Counted from the first letter of the stretch, positions 26,671 through 35,503 are shown. The stretch: 64,000 nucleotides of DNA from JAYFQE01 sp034927345 (GCA_034927345.1 JAYFQE010000012.1:1-64000); one strand, 5' to 3'. Notes: generated by a model from the letters alone, not told the origin. Numbers and translations are program-made.

Positions 26671-27720
26671 TCAGCGCAAACGGGCTTGCCGCAGCTCATC
26701 ACGATGGCGATTGGATATGCGGGCCATTGCTTCACCGGTTATTTTCCAGGTCAAATCCGGGCATTCGGCACGATAATCATTGGATTCCGAACCGCGGTAA
26801 CCCCAGACCAGAATGCTGCGAGCACCGGCGTCATAAGCGGCGTCCGTCGCCAGGATGATTTCTTCTTCACGGCCGCGGGGGGTGGCATAGCCCTGGATCC
26901 AGATGTTGTGATCCTTATGGTATTGGCTGCAAACATCCAGGTTTTGCCGGGTGGCGTCGTAAACGAATTGATAAGGATCGACGCCTTTATGACCCAGCCA
27001 ATAAGGATCGGAACCGATATTGTCAAGCGATTTGAGACTGGCAATCTGATCGAGCGTATCCAGATTGATGCCGTGTGAAGCGCCCAGCATGACGCAAACG
27101 ATGTTCTCCATGTTCTTCGCTTTGCTGTATTCGGTTACTTCGCGGAAATAATCCACTACGGACCAGACACGGAAAGCCGCGACTTCAGGAGTAAAGGTTT
27201 CCGGCATCGCCATAGAGTATTGTTCGGCAAAAAGCTTCTGGCAGCGGGGGCAGCGGCAGGACCAGATAACCGGTTTGTCTTGATCCATGGTCTTGGCAGC
27301 CAGATGCGGTTCATCCCAGAAAATGCTCTTGCCGCCGGCTTCCTCGACAACGTCAATCCATTCTTTCGTGAAAGAGCGGAATTCCGGGCTGTTCAGGCAT
27401 ACACGGGTCGGATCTACACTGCCGTCGGAATAAATTTGGTGGCAGTCCGGATGATAGGACAAAAAGTGGGATTTATCGCCGGGAGGTCCTCCCAGACCCC
27501 AGTTATCTACCCAGAAATCCAAGCCATGCTCGGTCGTTATGTCGAATATTTCCTTCATGATGTTCTTGTGGCGGTCCCAGTCGTTATGGGAAAACATATG
27601 GACGACCAGGTTGAAATTGTGGTCGATGATGTCGCGCATGTCCTCCTCAACATGACGCAGTATGCGGTTGCCATGATATGCAACGCCTTTTTTCAGGATG
27701 GGGATGGTGTTTTGATTCAT
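26671..27720 (-). CDS. TIM-barrel protein of unknown function, possible glycosidase
   Basis: The 349-residue protein looks like a (beta/alpha)8 barrel: NLVVHMFSHNDWD near residue 37, GLDFWVDNWGLGG near 71, KSIFWDEPHLAA near 133 and SILVWGYRGSES near 312 read as successive strand ends. The Glu of FWDEPH is a candidate acid/base. CRCPRCQKLF may bind a metal. No signal peptide is seen. It starts at ATG after GGAGGCCTGACG and is divergent from the deacetylase-like gene at 27932. I do not recognise a named family. Confidence 0.6.
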   Translation of the reverse strand: MNQNTIPILKKGVAYHGNRILRHVEEDMRDIIDHNFNLVVHMFSHNDWDRHKNIMKEIFDITTEHGLDFWVDNWGLGGPPGDKSHFLSYHPDCHQIYSDGSVDPTRVCLNSPEFRSFTKEWIDVVEEAGGKSIFWDEPHLAAKTMDQDKPVIWSCRCPRCQKLFAEQYSMAMPETFTPEVAAFRVWSVVDYFREVTEYSKAKNMENIVCVMLGASHGINLDTLDQIASLKSLDNIGSDPYWLGHKGVDPYQFVYDATRQNLDVCSQYHKDHNIWIQGYATPRGREEEIILATDAAYDAGARSILVWGYRGSESNDYRAECPDLTWKITGEAMARISNRHRDELRQARLR

Positions 27721-27759
27721 CGTCAGGCCTCCTCTTTATAATGGATTTTGGGGATACAG

Positions 27760-27767
27760 TTGAACAA
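27760..27767. promoter_or_regulatory. TTGAACAA site in the divergent region 27721-27931
   Basis: This is another copy of the ROK operator octamer, 40 bases before the minus-strand TIM-barrel start. A looser inverted repeat ATTGT-ATAA-ACAAT is at 27805-27818. A TATAAT at 27824-27829 is a possible plus-strand -10. Confidence 0.5.
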
Positions 27768-27931
27768 AAAGGATCTTATAAGGTCTTGTCTAATTTATTT
27801 ATTTATTGTATAAACAATTTGAATATAATGCTTGCCTCTCTTTTTGTCAATCGAGCAATTTCTGCATTCGTCTACAGGATAAAAAGAGTGGTAGTATTGG
27901 ATCAAGCCGATTATCTGGAGGAGGAATTCCG

Positions 27932-29005
27932 ATGAATGGATCATTAACGTTTATTTTTCCCCTTGACGGAGACATGCTCAATGGTTATGACGGTCAGGAA
28001 ACAGAGCAAGCGCTGGAAATCACGGCTCGTGTTTCAGCGCCGAAAGGATCCGTTATAACCATCAATGGCTTTCCGGCTGCCTTTGACGGCGCTGCTTTTC
28101 AGGCGAAGGTCTCTTTGACCGAACGCGATAATACCTTGACTGCCCGGGCGCAAAACGGCGGGCAGCAGCAGATCCGGGTATACTGGCTGAAAAATTCGAC
28201 CGGTAAATTCCGCGTTTCTGTCGATGACAACATTCATTTTCTGAAGGATCTGGCCCGGAATGCCGACCGTTATACCTCGATATTCGATAATGCTTATCTG
28301 CGCGTTTATCGGGAGGCACATGAGCGTTATCAGGCAAAAGTCCATCTCAATGTCTTTTATCAGGAAGATGGCTTCGATCTTTCCATGATGCCGTTAAAAT
28401 ACAAGAGTGAATTTAAGGAAGTGTCCTCCTGGCTGCGGATGCAGTTTCATGCCGAACAGGAATTCCCGGATAAGCCTTATCAGTTTGCATCTTATGCGAC
28501 TGTCAAACGCGATTATGAGCGGATAGCGGAACAGCTGCGCCGATTCGCCGGTTATGAAGACCTGGCGCCGACAACGACCGTCCATTGGGGCGAGCTGAAC
28601 CGGGAAGGCGGCCGGGCCTTGCATGATTGCGGGCTGCGCTGTCTGATGGGCTATTTTCAGAAAATGGATGACCGGTGGATCGTTTCCTACTATCTCAATG
28701 AACAGCAATGCGAACACATGGCCGGCCGTGATTTTTGGATGGATCATGAATCAGGCATGACTTTTGGCCATATCAAGCGCGTCATGAATATCGGTCCCAA
28801 ATCCGGCATCATCCCCGATTTGGAACAAGCTTGCCGCAATCCCCACACGGCCGGCTTCATGGAAGTCATGATCCACGAACAGTATTTTTATCCGGATTAT
28901 ATGAACTACCTGCCGGATTTCCGCGAACGAATCCTGGATACCTTGGAATGGATTACAGCAGCGGGTTACAAACCGGCCTGGGTTTCCGATGCCATCGGTA
29001 TTTGA
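27932..29005 (+). CDS. Polysaccharide deacetylase-like protein with N-terminal Ig-like domain
   Basis: The 357-residue protein begins with a beta-sandwich of about 90 residues (ITARVSAPKGSVITINGFPA). It continues as a NodB-like barrel: FRVSVDDNIHFL supplies an Asp pair, KVHLNVFYQEDGFDLS and LRMQFHAEQEFPDKPY a His, and TTTVHWGELNREGG another His. No signal peptide is visible, so it would act inside the cell. The ATG at 27932 follows GGAGGAGGAATTCC; a longer frame upstream has no site. It is followed by an SMP-30-type lactonase gene. Deacetylase activity is not proven by these motifs. Confidence 0.62.
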   Translation: MNGSLTFIFPLDGDMLNGYDGQETEQALEITARVSAPKGSVITINGFPAAFDGAAFQAKVSLTERDNTLTARAQNGGQQQIRVYWLKNSTGKFRVSVDDNIHFLKDLARNADRYTSIFDNAYLRVYREAHERYQAKVHLNVFYQEDGFDLSMMPLKYKSEFKEVSSWLRMQFHAEQEFPDKPYQFASYATVKRDYERIAEQLRRFAGYEDLAPTTTVHWGELNREGGRALHDCGLRCLMGYFQKMDDRWIVSYYLNEQQCEHMAGRDFWMDHESGMTFGHIKRVMNIGPKSGIIPDLEQACRNPHTAGFMEVMIHEQYFYPDYMNYLPDFRERILDTLEWITAAGYKPAWVSDAIGI

Positions 29006-29060
29006 TTAAATCGGAACCTGCCGCGGAGAAATTAGCGCGGGATTGAGGGAGGATTGCCGG

Positions 29061-29930
29061 ATGAATCATGAAATGCTGGTTGACGCCAAAGCCGTCATCG
29101 GTGAAGGGCCTGTCTGGGATGAGCAAACGCAGCGCCTCTTTTGGGTTGATATCAAAGGCTGCCGAATCCATCGCTATGATCCGGCGAGCGGCCTCGACGA
29201 ACAGATCGCGACGCCCCGGATGGTCGGCGCCGTTGCTTTGCGGCGCGACGGGTCGTTGGTGGCTGCCCTGGAGGACGGTTTTTATCGGGTCGACTTCACG
29301 ACTGCCCATATAGAAGAAATCTGGCAAACCGACCAGGAAGCCGGCAATCGGTTTAATGACGGAAAATGCGATCCGGACGGCCGCTTCTGGGCCGGCACCA
29401 TGAGCCTTGACGGGCTGCGCCCGTCTGGTGCGCTTTATCGGCTGGATAGCGATCGGTCGGTGCGGCGTTTGCTGAGCGGCGTGTCCATATCCAACGGCCT
29501 GGCCTGGTCGCCGGACAAGAAAACTGTATATTATATCGACTCGCCCTGCCGGGAAATATGGGCTTTTGATTATCATCCGGCCGATACCGTCCTCGCCAAT
29601 AAGCGGACCGTCGTACGGACAGCCGGGAATGAAGGCGTTCCGGACGGTATGACGATCGATTCAGAAGGCCGCCTCTGGGTAGCCCACTGGGGTGGCAGCC
29701 GGATCTGCGTCTATGATCCCCGGAGCGGGAAGAAGCTGGATGAAATCATATTCCCGGTTGAGCAGGTATCCAGTTGCACTTTTGGCGGGAAAAACCTGAA
29801 TGATCTTTACGTGACGACCGCCTGGAACACGTTGTCCGACGCGGCCAGGGCCGAGCAGCCGCAAGCCGGCGCTTTGTACCGGGTCAGGACGGCGGCGCAA
29901 GGGTTCCCGGCTGATCGCTACGCCGGCTGA
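29061..29930 (+). CDS. SMP-30/gluconolactonase family lactonase
   Basis: The 289-residue beta-propeller matches SMP-30/gluconolactonase enzymes, which hydrolyse sugar lactones. The metal ligands are Glu15 in GEGPVWD, Asn in SNGLAWSPD and Asp in VPDGMTID. NRFNDGKCDPDGRFWAGTM is the family substrate motif. The ATG at 29061 follows GGGAGGATTGCCGG. It precedes two Gfo/Idh-type genes, which could supply a sugar lactone by oxidation at C1. Confidence 0.88.
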   Translation: MNHEMLVDAKAVIGEGPVWDEQTQRLFWVDIKGCRIHRYDPASGLDEQIATPRMVGAVALRRDGSLVAALEDGFYRVDFTTAHIEEIWQTDQEAGNRFNDGKCDPDGRFWAGTMSLDGLRPSGALYRLDSDRSVRRLLSGVSISNGLAWSPDKKTVYYIDSPCREIWAFDYHPADTVLANKRTVVRTAGNEGVPDGMTIDSEGRLWVAHWGGSRICVYDPRSGKKLDEIIFPVEQVSSCTFGGKNLNDLYVTTAWNTLSDAARAEQPQAGALYRVRTAAQGFPADRYAG

Positions 29931-29935
29931 TGCGG

Positions 29936-29964
29936 TTGTCAGATCCAATAGACTATGACATAAT
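29936..29964 (+). promoter_or_regulatory. Promoter candidate for the Gfo/Idh pair
   Basis: TTGTCA at 29936-29941 and CATAAT at 29959-29964 are 17 bases apart, 73 bases before the start codon at 30037. Confidence 0.55.
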
Positions 29965-30036
29965 GCAGACAGGTATATTCGGCGTCAATAACCGATGTTT
30001 CATCGGAATAAATATCGACTGATCAAGGAGGCCATT

Positions 30037-31104
30037 ATGAAACCAGTTAAAGTTGCCATTATCGGCTGCGGTACGATTGCCAATTCTGCTCACGGCCCGT
30101 CTTATGGTAAAAATCCCAATGCTCAGATTGCTTATTGTGTGGATATTATTCCGGAACGGGCATCTGCTCTGGCTAAAAAATTCGGCGATGAGCAGACGAA
30201 AGCGATAACGGATTATCACGACATGCTTAAAGATCCGTCGGTTGATGTTGTTTCGGTCTGCGTTCCCAATTATCTGCACGCCCCGATCTCCATCGATTGC
30301 CTGAATGCCGGCAAACATGTGTTATGCGAGAAACCGGCTTCCGTGAACTACCAGCTGGTCTTGGACATGAAGGCCGCCGCCGACCGCAATAACCGGATCC
30401 TCAATATCGGCGTCGTCAACCGCTTCAATACCGCTGTCAATAAAGTCCGCGACCTGATCAATGCCGGAGAGCTGGGCGATGTTTACCATATTTATTGTTC
30501 ATTCCGCGCTCATCGTTCGATACCCGGCCTGGGCGGCCAGTTCACGACCAAAGCGATGGCCGGCGGCGGCGTGCTGATCGACTGGGGCGTCCATTTTATC
30601 GATCTGATTTGCTATTGCATCAACACGCCGGTTGTCAAATCCGTATCCGGCGCCGCATACAGCAAGCTGGCGAATAAAATGACCGATTATGTCTATACGG
30701 ACATGTGGGCCGGCCCGCCTAAATATGACGGAACCTACGACGTCGAAGAATTCATAACCGGCATGGTCAGAACAGCGGGGCCGAGCATTACCCTCAATGG
30801 CGCCTGGGCGCAGAATATTGACGAAGGCGCGATGTTTATTGAATTCATGGGCGACAAGGCCGGCATCAAATTGCAGTATGGCGGCGGCTTCACCCTTTAC
30901 AGCACCCAGAACGGCATGCTGACCCAAACGGTTTACAATATGAAAATGGCCGACATGTTTTATGATGAAATCGACGCGTTTATCCATTGCGCCATGGCCG
31001 GAGAGAAGATCCGCTCGAATGTCGATCAGGTCCTGGTGACGGCTCAGATTATGGATGCCTTGTATCAGTCGGCTGAAACAAACAAGGAGGTTTCCTTTAC
31101 ATGA
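30037..31104 (+). CDS. Gfo/Idh/MocA family sugar oxidoreductase
   Basis: The 355-residue enzyme has the Rossmann motif VAIIGCGTIANSAHG, the EKP motif in HVLCEKPASV and the C-terminal motif GVLIDWGVHFIDLI. It should act on a sugar or cyclitol with NAD(P). ATG at 30037 follows AAGGAGGCCATT. The last four bases overlap the start of the next gene, which looks like a degenerate paralogue, so the two products are made together. Confidence 0.88.
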   Translation: MKPVKVAIIGCGTIANSAHGPSYGKNPNAQIAYCVDIIPERASALAKKFGDEQTKAITDYHDMLKDPSVDVVSVCVPNYLHAPISIDCLNAGKHVLCEKPASVNYQLVLDMKAAADRNNRILNIGVVNRFNTAVNKVRDLINAGELGDVYHIYCSFRAHRSIPGLGGQFTTKAMAGGGVLIDWGVHFIDLICYCINTPVVKSVSGAAYSKLANKMTDYVYTDMWAGPPKYDGTYDVEEFITGMVRTAGPSITLNGAWAQNIDEGAMFIEFMGDKAGIKLQYGGGFTLYSTQNGMLTQTVYNMKMADMFYDEIDAFIHCAMAGEKIRSNVDQVLVTAQIMDALYQSAETNKEVSFT

Positions 31105-31955
31105 AAAAAATCGGTTTTATCGATTATTTTCTTGATGAGTGGCATGCCAACAACTATCCGCTATGGATCAAAGATTCCCGCTATGGAAACCGGCTTCAAG
31201 TCTTTGGCGCCTGGGCGATGCAGGATAAAACCGGCGGTCTGACAACGCGCCAGTGGTGTGAGAAGTTCGGCGTTCAGGCCATGCCGTCCCAGGAAGCTCT
31301 GATTGAAGCCTGCGACTGTCTGGTTATTTTGTCGCCGGATAATCCGGAATATCATGAAGAACTGTCTAAGCTGGCTCTGCAGTCGGGCAAGCCGACTTAC
31401 ATCGATAAAACCTTTGCCACCAGTTATGGATCGGCCAGGCGGATGTTCGATCTGGCAGCACAATATCAGACGCCGATGTATTCAACTTCATCCCTGCGTT
31501 ATGCCCGGGAACTCGAGTGGTTTGCCAAAGAAGGAATCAGCCGGAGCGAGGTCAGCTTTGTTTCGGCCCGGGGCCCCGGCGTATTCTTGAATTACTCCAT
31601 CCATCAACTGGAGATGATCGTAACCGTCATGGGTCCCGGCGCCTGCCGGGCGCTGGCCTTGAACAACTCGAGTGCGCCGGTGGTTGTTTATGAATATGCG
31701 GATGGCCGCAGCTGCGTTTTAAACCATCTGGCCTGGTCGGGTTTTTCTCTGGCTGCTCAGACCAAAGACGGCCGGGGCTGTGCTTTAGACATGACAACCG
31801 ACTTTTGGCCGCCCTTTATCGACGCCTTGCTGAACTTCTTCGAAACCGGCAAACCGGCGGTTTTACAGGACGATACCTGCGCGGCGATCGCCATGTACGA
31901 AGCCGGTCTCGCGGCTTGTAAAGCGCCCGGCCAGTGGATTAAAATTCCCGGCTGA
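31101..31955 (+). CDS. Short, atypical Gfo/Idh-like protein
   Basis: This 284-residue protein resembles a Gfo/Idh protein but departs from it. The N-terminus KKIGFIDYFLDEWHANNYPLW lacks the glycine-rich loop, the usual EKP is DKT (PTYIDKTFATS), and the C-terminal His/Asp motif is replaced by LNYSIHQLEMIV. It overlaps the canonical enzyme upstream by four bases (ATGA). It may be a structural partner, a dehydrogenase of changed specificity or a non-catalytic subunit. A 19-base tandem duplication spans its stop codon. Confidence 0.72.
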   Translation: MKKIGFIDYFLDEWHANNYPLWIKDSRYGNRLQVFGAWAMQDKTGGLTTRQWCEKFGVQAMPSQEALIEACDCLVILSPDNPEYHEELSKLALQSGKPTYIDKTFATSYGSARRMFDLAAQYQTPMYSTSSLRYARELEWFAKEGISRSEVSFVSARGPGVFLNYSIHQLEMIVTVMGPGACRALALNNSSAPVVVYEYADGRSCVLNHLAWSGFSLAAQTKDGRGCALDMTTDFWPPFIDALLNFFETGKPAVLQDDTCAAIAMYEAGLAACKAPGQWIKIPG

Positions 31956-31981
31956 CAGGATTATTCCCGGCTGACAGGATT
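31944..31981. repeat. Perfect 19-base tandem duplication at the stop codon
   Basis: ATTCCCGGCTGACAGGATT occurs at 31944-31962 and immediately again at 31963-31981. The first copy carries the last codons and stop of the gene ending at 31955; the second has a duplicate stop. It looks like a recent slippage or duplication event with no effect on the protein. Confidence 0.85.
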
Positions 31982-31996
31982 TAAGAAACAACACGG

Positions 31997-32036
31997 AAAA
32001 CCGCCTTAACGTTGAAAAACCTACAGGCGGTTTTTT
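31997..32036. terminator. Bidirectional rho-independent terminator
   Basis: AAAACCGCCT (31997-32006) pairs with AGGCGGTTTT (32025-32034) around an 18-base loop, with a T run on the plus side and an A run that gives T on the minus strand. It separates convergent genes ending at 31955 and 32057. Confidence 0.8.
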
Positions 32037-32056
32037 CATCGGCAGCCGGGCGGCAT

Positions 32057-32908
32057 TTAAATTGATTTCTGGTTCAGGCGGCGGAAATCGGACGGCGGCA
32101 GTCCCTTAACTTTTCGGAACATCTTGGAGAAGAGCAGAGGATCTTCATATCCGACGGCATTGGCAATGCTGCCGATGGGCAAGTCCGTATTCTTCAGAAG
32201 ATCAAGAGAACGATTGATGCGATAGCGAATGAGATATTCTTTGATGGACAGATGCACGTTTTTTTGGAAAACAGCACACAGATAACTGCTGTTTAAACCG
32301 ATATGACCCGATATTTCAGTTATGGATAAATTTTTGCGGGTGTAGTTTTTCGAAATGTAATCGATGGTCGTCCGGATATAATCGTCGGCTTGCTTTAACG
32401 GAGCAAGCGGTATTTCGGACTTGGCGTTGTGTTCGATCAAACAGGACATGATGCGAAGCAGCAAACCGAGCAGTCCCAGATTTCGCTCCTGGTATTGGCC
32501 GTTGACTTCGGTTATTTGTTTAAAGGTTTGTTCCAGAAGGCCTTCATGATCGCTGCTGAAAAGTAAAGAAGGCGGCGACAGTCCCGCAAGCTGCATATAG
32601 TGCGCCGCGCTGGCGCCGCTGAAATCAATCCAGCACACAGACCAGCCGGAGTCGGAATCGGCCAGGCAAGAGCAGTCGGCTGCCGGATAAAGGCAGATAC
32701 CTTGCCGTTTTTGCACTTTAAATACTTTTCCGTCGACAGACAGCGTTAAACTGCCGTCCATAACATAAAACAGACGATAATCATCTTCTTGCCCCAGACA
32801 GACATTCTGCCGGTGAACGCCCGATTGGATGCCGGCCTGCTGTATGGACAAATCCAGTGAATATTGCGTCATGGTTTTTACATAATCACGTTTAACCCGG
32901 GCGATCAT
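32057..32908 (-). CDS. AraC-family transcriptional regulator
   Basis: The 283-residue protein has a cupin-type N-terminal half (DGSLTLSVDGKVFKVQKRQG) and a C-terminal double helix-turn-helix. The latter shows SYLCAVFQKNVHLSIKEYLI and VGYEDPLLFSKMFRKVKGLPP. It overlaps the ceramidase-like gene by four bases and is the last gene of a ROK-hydrolase-AraC operon. It may control genes elsewhere or respond to the product of the hydrolase. Confidence 0.86.
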   Translation of the reverse strand: MIARVKRDYVKTMTQYSLDLSIQQAGIQSGVHRQNVCLGQEDDYRLFYVMDGSLTLSVDGKVFKVQKRQGICLYPAADCSCLADSDSGWSVCWIDFSGASAAHYMQLAGLSPPSLLFSSDHEGLLEQTFKQITEVNGQYQERNLGLLGLLLRIMSCLIEHNAKSEIPLAPLKQADDYIRTTIDYISKNYTRKNLSITEISGHIGLNSSYLCAVFQKNVHLSIKEYLIRYRINRSLDLLKNTDLPIGSIANAVGYEDPLLFSKMFRKVKGLPPSDFRRLNQKSI

Positions 32909-34194
32909 GGATCTATCCTGAACCGATTGATTATTTTTAACGCACTGTCGACAAGCTGATAACCTGTTTCCGGGATTAAGCGGGTATAGGTCGAGAGCTT
33001 TGTTTCATAGCCGCCCTGAGGGAAGGCTTCGCGCGTGGCAATATAACCATAATTGCCGTTCGATAGGGTATCGATCATGCAATAAGGCTGATGTGCCTGC
33101 TTTTTAATGTCCAGGCCAAATTCGGTAAAAACTTCTCCCGGCAAACCGACCAGCATCAAAGGACCTATCTGAAAAACCTGCACGATGGCTGTTTCATCGG
33201 CATAGGGATGATCGGCGACGTAAAGCAGCTCATTGGCAAAAAAGCGATCATTTCCATCAGCGGCATCATCATGAGCACAGCGGTATGCCTGTTCAATTTG
33301 GCGGCTTTCCGGGCGCCGGGGACTCAGGGTTAAACGTTCGCATCCCATGTTTATAACCTGATGATCGGCGAACGGTTCCGAATATTCGGCCGAAAGAACG
33401 CGTTCTGCCAGGTACCGCCCTATTTCACGGTAATAATCTTTTTGCATGGTTTTCTCATTATCAATATTGACATGGTTGATGTTGCCGCATGCGCCGGTTA
33501 AAAAGACCGTTACAAATGAGTCTCCATAGGCATCTTTCAAACAGGAAGACAGTTCGCCGGGATAATCGGCGCTCAAAGCAGTGCCGCCGGCAATGTCGAG
33601 GTGGCAGGCAAAATTGACAACGGCGCCCAGCGGCGTGCCATCCGGTTTCTTGACCATCAGAATCGTCAGATCCGGATCGACAGGTCCCGCCGGCCGGTCA
33701 ACCAGCGGATTATGTAAACCGGGATTCGTTCTGTAGGATCCGTCCTTCATCAGGAATCTGCGGTTAAAGGAGTAGTCTTTGATTGTGCTGACGGCAGCGG
33801 ACAACACGACCGGCTGACGGTCATGATAGGCTTGAATACCGGCATCGGCGGCTTTCCTGATCATGGTTTCCGTGTAATGCCGGTCTTTGGTATGGCCATA
33901 AGCGGCCACGGCCGGCGCGCCGGTATGCGTATGCGTGGCGGCAATCAAAATCGTTTCGGCCGCCAGCCCGGTTTCGTCAACAATCCGCTGCCGGATTTGC
34001 TCAGCGTCCTCATGATCTATGCAAAGCAGGTCCAGAGCGAGAACGATAAAAGTCTGATGATCGTCGCCAAGGGCCGCGGCTTTGGCATGCAGCGGATCTT
34101 TGACGGCGTCGGAAACGCGGATATAAAGCTGTCCCGGGATATGAAGGCCCAGTTCGGGGGTTATGTCGACTTCCTTTAAACCACAATAATGCAT
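32905..34194 (-). CDS. Neutral ceramidase-like hydrolase, N-terminal domain family
   Basis: The 429-residue protein matches the N-terminal domain family of neutral/alkaline ceramidases: KEVDITPELG at the start, the zinc motif THTHTGAP (His88, His90) and a second His in VNFACHLD (His198). The region that holds the nucleophilic Ser in ceramidases reads GACGNINHVN (residues 234-243), with Asn240 where Ser is expected. There is no signal peptide, so it is unlikely to be a true ceramidase. An amide or ester hydrolase of sugars is possible. It starts 18 bases after the ROK gene behind AGGAGGGAAAAGT. Confidence 0.72.
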   Translation of the reverse strand: MHYCGLKEVDITPELGLHIPGQLYIRVSDAVKDPLHAKAAALGDDHQTFIVLALDLLCIDHEDAEQIRQRIVDETGLAAETILIAATHTHTGAPAVAAYGHTKDRHYTETMIRKAADAGIQAYHDRQPVVLSAAVSTIKDYSFNRRFLMKDGSYRTNPGLHNPLVDRPAGPVDPDLTILMVKKPDGTPLGAVVNFACHLDIAGGTALSADYPGELSSCLKDAYGDSFVTVFLTGACGNINHVNIDNEKTMQKDYYREIGRYLAERVLSAEYSEPFADHQVINMGCERLTLSPRRPESRQIEQAYRCAHDDAADGNDRFFANELLYVADHPYADETAIVQVFQIGPLMLVGLPGEVFTEFGLDIKKQAHQPYCMIDTLSNGNYGYIATREAFPQGGYETKLSTYTRLIPETGYQLVDSALKIINRFRIDP

Positions 34195-34212
34195 ACTTTT
34201 CCCTCCTAGTTA

Positions 34213-35487
34213 TTAAGGTTCAAAATCGGAACTAAAAGTTTCGAGACGCGTGTTTTTTATCAAATTATCCAGCAGCAGTTTTGCTCCGCCCAAAGTCGCC
34301 GCGTTTCCTTTGATCTGCGAACAATAAAGATTAGCTGCTTTTCCGCCGGTAGAGGCTTTCAGAGCGGATTGCGATACATAATGATCGATTCGTGAAAGCA
34401 GGATGTCGCCCAATTCGGTCATATCACCGCCCAGGATGACGGCCTGAGGATTAAGAAGATTCAGAACCGAACTGATGCCGGCAGCCAGAATGCGCGCTGT
34501 TTCATCAATAGCCTCCAGCACAAGTTCATCATGATCTAAAGCGGCCTCCCGCAGCACATGGATATTGATCCGATTGTAATCGCCGCCGGTCAATGCGGAT
34601 ACCTTGGTCGGCCGGCCGGACATCATGCCGTAGACGACGCGTTGGATCAACGCCGGCACATTGGCCATCCGTTCCAGACAGCCGCGATTGCCGCAAAGAC
34701 ATTTTGGTCCGTTCAGATCGACCGAGAGATGGCCGATTTCGCCGGCCAAACCGTCCGAGCCGCGCAGAAGGCGGCCGTCAAGGATAATGCCGGATCCGAT
34801 GCCGACATTGATGTCGATATAAATCAGATTACGTAAGCCGGCGTTATTGCCGATTTCCTTTTCGGCATAAGCCGATAAGCTTGACTCATTCTCCAGAATG
34901 ACCGGTATGTTCGTAAAATGAGAGCGGACGATGTGTAAAAAATCGTTATCTTCATGGATCGGGATTATGGTGGAATTAGTGACGACGCCGCGTTTCGGAT
35001 CAATAAGGCCGGGAACGCCAAGGCAAAGCCCCCAGAGCCGCTGTTCAGGTAAATGGAGTTTTTCAAGCAATTGGGCGACCGCCTGAATAATACACCGGCC
35101 GGCGTCGGCATAATCCTGAATCGGCTCCATGATGCTGCCGATTTCATAGCAAAAAATATCATAAGCCGCGATATAAATCCCTTCACAAAGCAATTCAGCC
35201 GACAAGATATACCCGCCTAAGGGGACAATTTCAAGCATAATGGGTTTTCTGCCGCTGGATTGTGTCGTTTTTGTTCCTTTATTGACAACTAAGCCGCGCT
35301 TGATCAGTTCATCGACCAGAGAGGAGACTGTTGTCGGACTCAGCTGCGTTCTCGCGGTAAGATCGGCGCGTGATAAGGGCGCAAATTGATAGATCAAGCT
35401 GAAGATCACTTTTTGATTGACAGCTTTGACTTGTTGCAAGTTGGCAGTTATTTTCGGCGTCGCCATCTTGTGAAACGATGCTGGCAT
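34213..35487 (-). CDS. ROK-family transcriptional repressor
   Basis: The 424-residue protein has an N-terminal winged helix (IYQFAPLSRADLTARTQLSPTTVSSLVDEL) and a ROK sensor with IGHLSVDLNGPKCLCGNRGCLERM as the zinc motif. It starts at ATG after CTGGAGTAAAAGC. A perfect palindrome overlaps its own promoter and a second copy lies toward the divergent PHP gene, so autoregulation and control of that gene are likely. It leads the operon with the ceramidase-like hydrolase and an AraC regulator. Confidence 0.88.
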   Translation of the reverse strand: MPASFHKMATPKITANLQQVKAVNQKVIFSLIYQFAPLSRADLTARTQLSPTTVSSLVDELIKRGLVVNKGTKTTQSSGRKPIMLEIVPLGGYILSAELLCEGIYIAAYDIFCYEIGSIMEPIQDYADAGRCIIQAVAQLLEKLHLPEQRLWGLCLGVPGLIDPKRGVVTNSTIIPIHEDNDFLHIVRSHFTNIPVILENESSLSAYAEKEIGNNAGLRNLIYIDINVGIGSGIILDGRLLRGSDGLAGEIGHLSVDLNGPKCLCGNRGCLERMANVPALIQRVVYGMMSGRPTKVSALTGGDYNRINIHVLREAALDHDELVLEAIDETARILAAGISSVLNLLNPQAVILGGDMTELGDILLSRIDHYVSQSALKASTGGKAANLYCSQIKGNAATLGGAKLLLDNLIKNTRLETFSSDFEP

Positions 35488-35503
35488 GCTTTTACTCCAG
35501 AGA

